Positions 42,901 to 50,759 of a stretch of 64,000 nt of DNA are shown one piece after another. The position numbers and the translations under genes are program-made. The notes beneath the pieces were generated by a model that was not told the DNA's origin, did not search any database, and worked only from the letters and a program-made list of their open reading frames with translations. Within the stretch, counting starts at the first letter, position 1. Each line of letters opens with the position of its first letter. Origin of the DNA: Helicoverpa zea. Its lineage: Eukaryota; Arthropoda; Insecta; Lepidoptera; Noctuidae. The DNA is taken from NCBI RefSeq assembly GCF_022581195.2, contig NC_061469.1:1488001-1552000 (forward strand), read 5' to 3'.

Positions 42901-45900
42901 AAATGTCTGAAATAGTATGTTTGAATGCGTTTATATCAAAATCTAATTTAGAAATATGCTTTAGTATTAGATAGCCTATTAATCGAAGGAACCTTCTTTT
43001 TATCTAGCTACATGAAGTAGATCGTACTTATGGCTGAAAATACACATCACAAACAAACATAAAAACATTATACCAAACAATTCACAATTTAGGTAGGTAC
43101 TAACCTTAACATCAACAACTCTATCTAGATTCAACTCCTGCACTTTGTCAGCATCGACAATGATCTTGGTGAGCGGTATGAGGTCGGCGCAGTGCGAGCT
43201 GACGAGCCCTATCGACGCCATCGACTTCTCCGAGCCCGAGCGGAGAGCTGAGCCTGGGGCCAAAAATATTGACTATATGATTTGAATCTCATACTCTCGT
43301 CATTTTACCAAAAAAAAAAGTTATTTTCCCTATTTGAAATATACACAAGTATTAATTCGGAATAATAACGCAATAACATTAGTTTTGATTATAATATTTT
43401 TATCTAACCAATCGCTAAATACACCTATAAAATTATTACATCATATAATATAGCTTTATCTATACTGCTATACTAATATACAACGTAATTTTTTGTTTAT
43501 GCGAAACCTGATACACCTATCTAGTATTTTTATGTAAAGAATCTATGTACGAAATTTCAAAACCGTATCATGAAAGTTATAAGCTTGTTAAGTTACGGGA
43601 CTGTCCGTAAAAATACATAATCACCACAAAACGCACACATGCCGCGCGACGCGATAGCACTGTGCGCTCGCGCCCGCTATGAACTCGCCGTGACTTGTTG
43701 TGCGAGAATAAATACCTATTTGTGGTGTCCAACATTCAAAGTTTTTTAGATAATTTTGGGAAAAAATATAACATGGTGTAAAAACTATTGGAATCGATTC
43801 AGTTACTGATTCTGAACAAACTATATTCAGGTTTCGCTCAAACAAAAAATAACGTCGTATAAAGAGGAAAAATTTTTGGAATAGGCATCGGAACTACAAA
43901 ATCAATTTTAATAATTCTTTCACTGGTAGCTAAACTATCTGCGCTGAACATGGGTCATGTTTTATCCGAGTACGGGAAAAAGTTTCGCCGGGACGCGGTT
44001 CAAACCGCGTGGAACTAGTCGTAGAGTTAGTCTCGAAATAAAAGACTTTCAATAAAAAAATAACAATACCATAAAAAGAAGCCGTTGATTTAATACTTTT
44101 GTAAAAAGTCAAATCACATCTTTAAAAAGCGCTTACCTTTAAGGCTAGTGTATCCAGAAGTAGGGTTGAGCGCGTACAGTCCGCAGAAGAACGCCGGCAT
44201 GCGAGTCGAGCCGCCGATGTCCGAGCCTGAAACATGTGTCATACACAAACGTTCCTTTAAACTGCATTTTGGACTTTAAGTTTTATGATTTTAATTATAA
44301 TTTGCTTGTTAGCCTTCCAGCTTTATCATCTGCCTAGCCTTTTCCCGATCATATTAGGGGCTTCGAGTTTAATCAGATGCAGCTCAGTATCGGTATTTAA
44401 TGTGTAGTGAGTGCTTTCTAAACAAGTTACTTGAACAAACGACACCTCTTGGTAAGGGACTACTCGTAACGTTTGTCAAAGATGTTGAAGATAAACCAAT
44501 TTAAAATAGCTTCTGAAACACGAAGTAATTTCTTTCCTGTCATCTTTTTAAGCTATTGCATAGCTTCTATCGCAGGCCTTGAGCGCGGGGACCAAATCCA
44601 GAAATTCCGTAACGAAAAAACCTCACGCTCCCCACTCCGACGGGCACGGAGGTGTGGCTTGAAGGCCGTGCATCGTCTGACGTCGTGTCAGTTCGGCAGT
44701 CTTCGACACGGCGCTGTGTGTCGTGCGATTACACGTATTGTACGACTTTACGGAACTCGCCCGAATCGAGACGAGCTGCTCCGAAATCGGACGAATACAT
44801 AATCAGCTGTTTGTGAGAAAGTATATAGGTGTATAAGTATATGTATTTAAGAAAAAATTGTTTTCCTATCGGTCACCACGCTCAAAAAGTGTAACTTGAA
44901 TTAATATCAAAGAAAAAGAAATACTGTATGAATAAAATAAGTAGATACAGAATGCTATGCAATAGCTTTACCGCTTAAATTCGTAAATAAATAAATAAAT
45001 AATTCGTTATGTCCCGGTGGTCCGCCCATGCCAAGATAGACCGCAGAGGCAAGGCGTTCTTGAGAACGGTTCGGACCGTGAGTGTGGTAGTAAGACACTA
45101 CTTTTTGATGGGGGGAAGTACATTACCCTCGTAGTCGTGACAGGCTAGTTTATCAAGTAAAAAAAAATTATCGTCCCACTGCTGGGCTGCGGCCTCCTCT
45201 CACACGGAGAAGGATTGAGCGTTAATCACCACGCTTGCTCAATGCGGGTTGGTGATTTTATCAATACCTACATATAATATATTATGTAGTAATATTGCAG
45301 TTTATACATACAGAGTGAGATGGGTGTGGCCCGGGCGGCACAGAGGGCAGCCTCCCCGCCGCTGGAGCCGCCGGGTGTTCGGCCCGAGTGGTGCGGGTTG
45401 CACGTCTGACCGAACACGTAGTTACGGCTCTCCATCCTGGAAGATGTACATAAAAATATGTTAATCCTAGGTTCCTAATAGTTACATCATTACAGTTACA
45501 GACTGTCAAATCTATCTAATCATCATATATCCCTATTTTGTTTGAGGTCGTCGCACCATGTTGTCTACTTCCATTCTCTTCTATCTGCCGTCATCTCACA
45601 AGTACCACTCTTCCTAACCACATGCAATCCATCCATCGTTTCTGACTGTCATATCCAACTAAAAATAATACAACTACAAATAAGTCCCTATAGTTTCGAA
45701 GAAACTATTTGTTTTAGTTTTGGACGCACTCCGCGTGCTAGTAGTGGTTGTCAGTAGGTAAGGCACTCACCACTTATTGACCTCCGGCACGTTAGTGACA
45801 GCCACAGGGATGGCGCCGGCCTCGCGCAGGCGTCGAACACGTTCAGCATCTTCTTGCGCTCGCACGTCGCGCCGGGCGACTAAGCCCAGTGTATGTAGCA

Positions 45901-48900
45901 AGCCTGATATTGGTGGTAGTCAGTAAGACACTCACCACTTATTGACCTCGGGCAAGTTGGTGACTGACATAGCGATGGCGCCGGCTTGCCACAGCACTTC
46001 GCGTCTTCAGAATGGTGGTGGTCACTAAAGCACTCATCACGTATTGACCTCCGGCACGTTGGTGACTGCCACAGGGATGGCGCCAGCTTACCACTGCACA
46101 CACTTCAAAGCCTAGTAATGGTAGTGGTCATTAAGGCACTCACCACTTATTGACCTCGGGCACATTAGTGACAGCCACAGGGATCGCCCCAGCTTCGCGC
46201 AGCCGTCGGATACACTCGGCGTCTTCATGCGCCCGCACGTCGCGCCGGGCGAGTAAGCCTAGTGTATGTAGCAGGCCTGATATTGGTAGTGGTCATTAAG
46301 GCACACGCGACTTATTGACCTCGGGCACAATAGTGACTACCACAGGGATGGCGCCAACTTACCACAACACACACTCCACGGCCTAGTAATGGTAGTGGTC
46401 ATTAAGGCACTCACCACTTAGGTATTGACCTCGGGTACATTGGTGATTGCCACAGGGATGGCCCCAGCCTCGCGTAGCCGTCGCACACACTCTAAATTCT
46501 AGCAGTAGCAGTGGTAGCCATTAAAGCACTCACCACTTATTGACCTCGGGTACATTAGTGACAGCCACAGGGATGGCCCCAGCCTCGCGCAGTCGTCGTA
46601 CACACTCAGCATCTTCATGCGCCCGCACGTCGCGCCGGGCGAGTAAGCCTAGTGTACGTAGCAGGCCTGATATTGGTGGTGGTCATTTAGGCACACACCA
46701 CTTATTGACATTGGGCACATTAGTGACCGCCACGGGGATGGCACCAGCTTGTCACAGCATCACACTTACTCTGCGTGATACTACTGGCGGTGGTCAATAA
46801 GACACTCACCAGTTATTGACCTCGGGCACGTTGGTGACGACGGACACAGGGATAGCGCCAACATGCACCCTGCATTGTAACAGTGATGGTGGTTATTAAG
46901 GCACTCACCACTTATTAACCTCAGGCACGTTGGTGACTGCCACAGGGATGGCTCCGGCCTCGCGCAGTCGTCGTACGCATTCAGCGTCTTCATGCGCTCG
47001 CACGTCGCGCCGAGCGACTAGACCTAGTGTATGTAGCAGGACTGATATTGGTGGTGGTCATTAAGGCACCTACCACTTATTGACATCGGGCAGATTAGTA
47101 ACGGCGACGGGGATGGCGCCAGCATGCCACAGCATTCACACTCACTCTGCGTGATACTACTGGGGGTGGTCAATAAGACACTCACCACTTATTGACCTCA
47201 GGCACGTTGGTAACGGACACAGGGATAGCGATAAAATACACCCTGCGTTGTAACAGTGATGGTGGTCATTAAAGCACTCACCACTTATTGACCTCGGGAA
47301 CATTAGTGACGGCCACAGGGATGGCGCCGGCCTCGCGCAGGCGTCGCACGCATTCAGCATCTTCATGCGCTCGCACGTCACGCCGGGCGACTAAGCCCAG
47401 TGTATGTAGCAGGCCTGTTATTGCATGGCTTTCTTTTGTTGTGAATGGGACGCCTGGAAAAAAACAAATAAATAAATAAATTATTTATTGACATAAGAGA
47501 ACCGTTACAAAATAAAATTCCCTAACATCCGCACTAGTATAAACTGTGTTGCAAATTCTATAATACTAACTTTATTTTTTATGCTGAACTGGCAGTGGAG
47601 AACAAATCAATCTACGAATCAACGTAGACCGAATGAATGTAGTTTAGGGCTTATAAAAAGCCAGTCGTTAGCTTATTAGGTTATTAAAAACTCCGATTAG
47701 AAGCTGCCGATAAAAAGATGTTCATGAATAAGCTAATAAATGTATCTAGCTATGTGGTATGCATAATATAGACAGTCAGTTTCATAACAGTTCTTAACTT
47801 GGGCTTTTATTTACCCTAACAAATCTAAGAAAATTCATGACCAACAATAATCAAGGATTAGAGTTATCTACTGCACAGTAGAAATATACCTATTAAACGC
47901 TATTTTTACAGGAACATTTCTCCAACAAAATAACTATAAAAATAATATATCCATCTAATTACACATCCAATTAGTGATAAAGCACTAATTAGCTGTATAA
48001 TAAATGATATAATTGCCAACTTTCTACCACACAGAGGCTTGCTATCGGGGCCACAGTCACTTTCATAGAAACATATTCATAACGGACTGAAAGTAAATCA
48101 CAATTAAATCTGCCGTTGCCTGTTCGCGAAAAACTAAAAACCTATTAAACGTTTTTGTATACAATTGTCACAATTAGGTAGAGGCAGAGGCATTGATGAG
48201 GAAGGTATACCTATATGTTTTTACTTTTCGAAGATGGGACGGTCAAGCTAGCCTTTTAATGAAATTCTCAAATAATCTGTAAGTATGTCTGTTTGTCATG
48301 CTTTTACGTTAAAAAATCAGAAAAGAATGGTTTATAAACCTGCATAGAGATGATAGAAAACTGCATGAACTTCAAAAAAACATATTAAATCTATGTATGT
48401 ACATATTATCTATCAGCCTAATTTGAATATGTTTAAAAGTTTGTGACTGCCTGAAATATGTAGTTTTATCGAAGCGAGCAAAATCGTAATTAACTAAGTA
48501 AGCATGTAGGAAGTTGTTATTTACAAGTGTAATTAAAAAGAAATTATATGATTTAACTATTGTAACAAGCGGTTGCGTAAAATGAGAGTTACGGACACTT
48601 AATTACACACATTATGTTGCTTGTAAAATTGGCTGAATGTACCTTTCATCATTTCAGTAGGTAGGAAGTAGTAGAAAATTAAAAATAAAAAAAAAAACAT
48701 TGAAAAATATACTGAAAATATAAATAAACTCGTATTTGGATGTCTGTTACTCTTTTTAGCAAGAACTATGGCACGGATTAAGATGAAACTAAAGTATATA
48801 AGCAAATACATACCATACATATATCAAAAAATCATATAAGCCAAAGTTTATCCTGATGAAGGAAGTAGTTCCATCTGGATGGTGGCAAAACCGTGGACTT

Positions 48901-50759
48901 AGTTTACATCTTGGCTTGAACGCGTAAGTTTTAAAAACGATTGGACCGATATGATGATTTCTTTGAGTGTTATATCTGATAGCCCATTTTTTTAGGGAAG
49001 GGATCGTTGGCAAAACTGCGGACGCTGCGCTTTAAATATCAATTAGTTACCCAAAAACGGTTTCTTCTGGAAGTACTCATCAGTAAGTCCTGCCTCAATG
49101 AGTTTGTCTACTTCCTGCGCTTCCTTCAGAGCATCATCAAATCTCTCGTCTGTTACCGCGTTTATTATTGGATTTACCTGCAAAGCAATAATCATGAGGT
49201 CAAGCAACACTGCGCGGTCGCTCCGTGGATGGGTGACGATCATGACAAGCTTAGTGTCAGAAAGAAATTGGTAAGACCTAGCAGTTATTTCAGCAATAGG
49301 TTAGTCAGAAGCCAGAAAGTCTGACATCCAGTCTTACTAAGATGTATCTGGTCACCTAGGTGACTTGATTGAGGAGGTCAGATAGGCACTTGCTACATGG
49401 AAAACTGTACCGGTAGACTGCTGCATCCAGTGCAACTGGAAGCCGTTCCTGGCATAGTTTGGGTAATGGATAGGCAGATGATTAAGTTCAAAATTAAATA
49501 GTAAATTGCTTTCTATACTTATTTTACCAAACTTTATCTAAATTCTTCCAGCTATTTTACCATAAGGGTTTTACAAAAAAAATCAATCTAAACGTAATAG
49601 TTTATGACTTACTTGCTGAATCCTTTCAATGCAAGCCTTAACCAGGTCCTTAGACTTCAACTCCTTATTCCTGATCTTCGCAGCTAATGCCACAGCACTT
49701 TCGGCTAACATGGCATGTTTCTTCTCCAAATCTGGTAAGGGTTTCCTCGTTCCCTCCCAGAAGTATCCGTAGATGATGTCGATGACCAGGTCCAGGTATG
49801 TTCGGAAGATGAGGAACGCATGTTTCAGCATGTTGGTAGCCATACCCAGGAATATTTTTGTCGGTTTATTTTTGTGATGCTGTTGGATAAAAATGGTAGT
49901 GTGTATTAAATCTTGGTGCATTTGTGATAAATGTTCTCATTCAATTTTCAAAGTAAATATGTTGTCGGTGAACTTGGGCTAGAATAAAAATGGAATAAGA
50001 GATTTCTTTTTAAAAAAATGTTACTATAAGTTGGCTATAATTCTTGTCACCATTATGGTAATTCAATTTTATAAAATTTTTGTTAGACTTGAACTGTTTG
50101 TTCATTAAAACAATATTAACCTTTTGTCAAGTGACATTAACTTTAAGTAGATATGCTAATGTAAAATAATATGCTCATTTTCGGCAGATAAAGCCACTTT
50201 GATATACCTATAATGTATTTATTTCAATATCTCACAATCACCTTTATTTATTGAATCAATTTAAACTTATACAATGTTTCATGATAACTATAATCTACAA
50301 TTTCCCTGAAAAAAATCATAAAATGTATTTTTTTATTATTTTACTTTACTTACCTTGCACAAATATTGAAAATACACCACTCACTGTTCAATACAGAACG
50401 TATACTAATCAATATACCACAGATAAAGAAAATACACATTCAATTTTCATAAATTAGTTAACGTATCAACTATATTGAGTAAAAATGAATGCTACTACGC
50501 ATTTTACAGGAACAAAATAAGTTTAGTAATAAACCCAAGGAGGTCAGTGCAAGCTATGCAACCTCTACTGAAACTGGTTGTAAGAGTAAAGATCAATGCC
50601 CTATGCAAGTGCAAGGATAAAAGCAAAAGCTAGGCTAACTTTGTGTTGCTTGCATTGCATGAGACAAGTATTTGCTAAGCCATTTGTTAATGTATGCACA
50701 TTGTGAGTAATAACGCTTACCTGGATATTTTTCGCTTTTTCGCCGTTCGATATGCTCAT
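39782..50759 (-). CDS. FAAH2: Fatty-acid amide hydrolase 2-like enzyme (12 coding exons, complete)
   Basis: A membrane-associated serine hydrolase of the amidase-signature family; relatives hydrolyse fatty-acid amides such as oleamide and anandamide. The insect substrate is unknown. Minus-strand exons: 50759-50721, 49879-49613, 49177-49051, 47453-47282, 45436-45312, 44226-44137, 43253-43105, 42784-42702, 42180-41994, 40859-40737, 40369-40232, 39928-39782. They give 548 residues plus stop with all phases consistent; human FAAH2 has about 530. Seen: N-terminal hydrophobic segment (LIFRTYLDLVIDIIYGYFW), catalytic Lys in PFTTKES, cis-Ser in GGSSGGEAAL, nucleophile Ser in SDIGGSTRMP. Odd: four extra partial copies of the fourth exon lie in the next intron (45771-47041). 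The protein ends CKILD. A lepidopteran paralogue, not necessarily the FAAH2 orthologue. Confidence 0.93.
40232..40369 (-). CDS. FAAH2: FAAH2-like gene A, exon 11
   Basis: 46 codons, acceptor tttcag, donor gtaaga. LGDDGVLIFPSSPSVAPYHY, PFNFAYWAVINALRFPAAQ: the L...GVL..P..P..AP.H.....P.NF.YT...N.L..PA region. Confidence 0.94.
40737..40859 (-). CDS. FAAH2: FAAH2-like gene A, exon 10
   Basis: 41 codons, acceptor ttccag, donor gtgagt. LVGMSNFTLPAIMKLLDDQV is the G.S..TLPA...ALLE segment of FAAH2 proteins. The preceding intron holds the 23-bp minisatellite. Confidence 0.92.
41052..41645. repeat. 23-bp minisatellite, ~25.8 near-identical copies
   Basis: Unit CTTGCGGGGAGCAGGACGAC plus AGA, repeated from 41052 to 41645 with no variant that I can see. 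It is GC-rich in an AT-rich intron (between exons 10 and 9 of gene A). Since 23 is not a multiple of 3, each frame reads a 23-residue repeat, and several frames stay open throughout. These open frames are artefacts of the repeat. Confidence 0.97.
41755..41905 (-). repeat. Family B dispersed repeat copy
   Basis: The complement reads CCAACCATGTTGGGGTCGGC, TTCCAGTCTAACCGAATGCG and GCTGAGTACCAGTGCTTTAC. It is followed at 41930-41960 by a LINE-type tail (AAATGAAATAAATGATTTGA CTT), probably a separate short insertion. Confidence 0.7.
41994..42180 (-). CDS. FAAH2: FAAH2-like gene A, exon 9
   Basis: 187 bp, donor gtagtc. AITKLTEDATSTPHVPVPYY, then FVLWRYWMTHEEDDFASLLT. To keep frame the acceptor must be the AG at 42182-42181. 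The CAG two bases upstream would shift the frame, so this exon has a competing tandem acceptor. Confidence 0.88.
42702..42784 (-). CDS. FAAH2: FAAH2-like gene A, exon 8
   Basis: 83 bp, acceptor tttcag, donor gtgggt. KLRYFYVETAQDLRVSPISP then ELRSAMN corresponds to the K.FYME..D...SP...E...A segment. Confidence 0.92.
43105..43253 (-). CDS. FAAH2: FAAH2-like gene A, exon 7
   Basis: 149 bp, acceptor ccccag, donor gttagt. SALRSGSEKSMASIGLVSSH and CADLIPLTKIIVDADKVQEL match the GP(L/M)CR.A.DL...LK.I region of the family. Confidence 0.92.
43925..44015 (-). repeat. Family A fragment
   Basis: On the minus strand it has GCGTCCCGGCGAAACTTTTT, CCCGTACTCGGATAAAACAT, family-A order but mutated. Just left of it, 43780-43835 (AATCGATTCAGTTACTGATT) resembles the interior of the TA-flanked MITE at 38888-39321. 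Confidence 0.55.
44137..44226 (-). CDS. FAAH2: FAAH2-like gene A, exon 6 (nucleophile Ser)
   Basis: 90 bp. SDIGGSTRMPAFFCGLYALN followed by PTSGYTSLK. The Ser of GGS is the acyl-enzyme nucleophile. The codon across the junction reads Cys, where most amidases have Gly or Ala two residues before the Asp. Confidence 0.94.
44320..44480 (+). repeat. Family B fragment
   Basis: TGCCTAGCCTTTTCCCGATC, GATGCAGCTCAGTATCGG, CTTGGTAAGGGACTACTCGT: family B order with many changes. Confidence 0.55.
45170..45250 (+). repeat. Common lepidopteran repeat fragment (family C)
   Basis: CCCACTGCTGGGCTGCGGCC, TCACACGGAGAAGGATTGAG, CACCACGCTTGCTCAATGCG. A second, worn copy is at about 57625-57710 (CCCACTGTAAGCCACAGGCC...). 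Usually part of LINE 3' regions in moths. Confidence 0.6.
45312..45436 (-). CDS. FAAH2: FAAH2-like gene A, exon 5 (cis-Ser)
   Basis: 125 bp, acceptor ttccag, donor gtatgt. MESRNYVFGQTCNPHHSGRT is followed by PGGSSGGEAALCAARATPIS, the glycine/serine-rich amidase signature with the bridging catalytic Ser. It ends with one base of the next codon. Confidence 0.94.
45538..45650 (-). mobile_element. RTE-like LINE fragment
   Basis: The complement encodes KRWMD.M-like residues and a degraded segment resembling the end of the RTE ORF seen at 27990-28130 (TCTTCTATCTGCCGTCATCT on the plus strand matches the complement there). Short and broken. Confidence 0.5.
45771..45903 (-). CDS. Alternative exon 4 candidate, long copy 1
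   Basis: 133 bp, open, nearest to the next exon. Replacements relative to exon 4: His to Gln and Cys to Arg. About seven synonymous changes. Same acceptor and donor motifs. Confidence 0.5.
46144..46276 (-). CDS. Alternative exon 4 candidate, long copy 2
   Basis: 133 bp, open. By hand comparison with exon 4 I count about 14 synonymous codon changes and only two conservative replacements (Val to Leu, Val to Ile). Acceptor atatcag, donor gtgagt. Confidence 0.5.
46534..46666 (-). CDS. Alternative exon 4 candidate, long copy 3
   Basis: 133 bp, same splice signals and phases as the other long copies. Peptide GLLRTLGLLARRDVRAHEDA, then CVRRLREAGAIPVAVTNVPE. It differs from exon 4 at two residues (His to Arg, Val to Leu), with most other changes synonymous. 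Confidence 0.5.
46909..47041 (-). CDS. Alternative exon 4 candidate, long copy 4
   Basis: 133 bp, open in the exon-4 frame, acceptor atatcag, donor gtgagt. Its peptide equals exon 4 after the TKES part except Val for Gly at the junction, although roughly fifteen codons differ synonymously. Phases (1 in, 2 out) match exon 4, so it could replace it but not be spliced in tandem with it. No transcript evidence. Confidence 0.5.
47282..47453 (-). CDS. FAAH2: FAAH2-like gene A, exon 4 (catalytic Lys)
   Basis: 172 bp, acceptor ttttccag, donor gtgagt. It begins VPFTTKESHAIT with the catalytic Lys codon at about 47436-47434, then GLLHTLGLVARRDVRAHEDA and AIPVAVTNVPEVNK, ending inside a Trp codon. It is the only copy of the array with the Lys-encoding 5' part. 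The equivalent exon in the paralogue is 62495-62666, also 172 bp. Confidence 0.95.
47460..49045. other. Intron 3 of FAAH2-like gene A
   Basis: AT-rich, no gene or clear repeat. A worn family-A piece lies around 48850-48990. Confidence 0.5.
49051..49177 (-). CDS. FAAH2: FAAH2-like gene A, exon 3
   Basis: 127 bp, phase 0 to 1. VNPIINAVTDERFDDALKEA is the family's NPxxNAVV..RFDxALxEA block. Same length and phase as 61388-61514 in the plus-strand paralogue. Confidence 0.93.
49300..49470 (-). repeat. Family B dispersed repeat copy
   Basis: TTAGTCAGAAGCCAGAAAGT, CTGACATCCAGTCTTACTAA, TTGAGGAGGTCAGATAGGCA, CTGCATCCAGTGCAACTGGA: family B read in reverse. It lies in the intron between exons 3 and 2 of gene A. 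Confidence 0.7.
49613..49879 (-). CDS. FAAH2: FAAH2-like gene A, exon 2 (membrane segment)
   Basis: Acceptor ccaacag, 89 codons, donor gtaagt. It contains the hydrophobic N-terminal helix and the family pattern LAESAVALAAKIRNKELKSK followed by DLVKACIERIQQ. It corresponds to 60671-60901 of the second paralogue. Confidence 0.9.
50721..50759 (-). CDS. FAAH2: FAAH2-like gene A, exon 1 (start codon)
   Basis: ATG at 50759-50757 starts 13 codons (MSISNGEKAKNIQ) ending at donor gtaagc. Phase 0 joins exactly to the open frame of the next exon (HHKNKPTKIFLG...). I prefer this start because the join is in frame and both splice sites are canonical. If the exon is not used, Met codons at about 49843 and 49831 are alternatives. 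Confidence 0.7.

Larger units (their letters stand above)
45769..47281 (-). repeat. Exon-derived tandem array, ~375-bp higher-order unit
   Basis: Four successive units, each with one 133-bp exon copy and two short copies of about the last 25 codons plus the donor. Long-copy starts are at 45769, 46137, 46526, 46902 and (exon 4 itself) 47275, so steps are 368, 389, 376 and 373 bp. Short copies start at about 45931, 46028, 46301, 46408, 46691, 46802, 47067 and 47178. Some short copies have lost the frame (a stop in the one at 46028). Confidence 0.9.

Noticed and set aside
44473..44802. 109-codon frame with a basic C-terminus in a FAAH2 intron
   Set aside because: No family resemblance; starts in a family B remnant and has no conserved pattern.
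45769..47281. CRISPR-like array
   Set aside because: Regular repeats, but the units are exon copies with splice sites in an insect gene, with unequal lengths and no short unique spacers.
45880..47479. Short separate frames on both strands in the exon array (about 60-90 codons)
   Set aside because: They are out-of-frame readings of the duplicated FAAH2 exon; the meaningful frame is the exon 4 frame on the minus strand.
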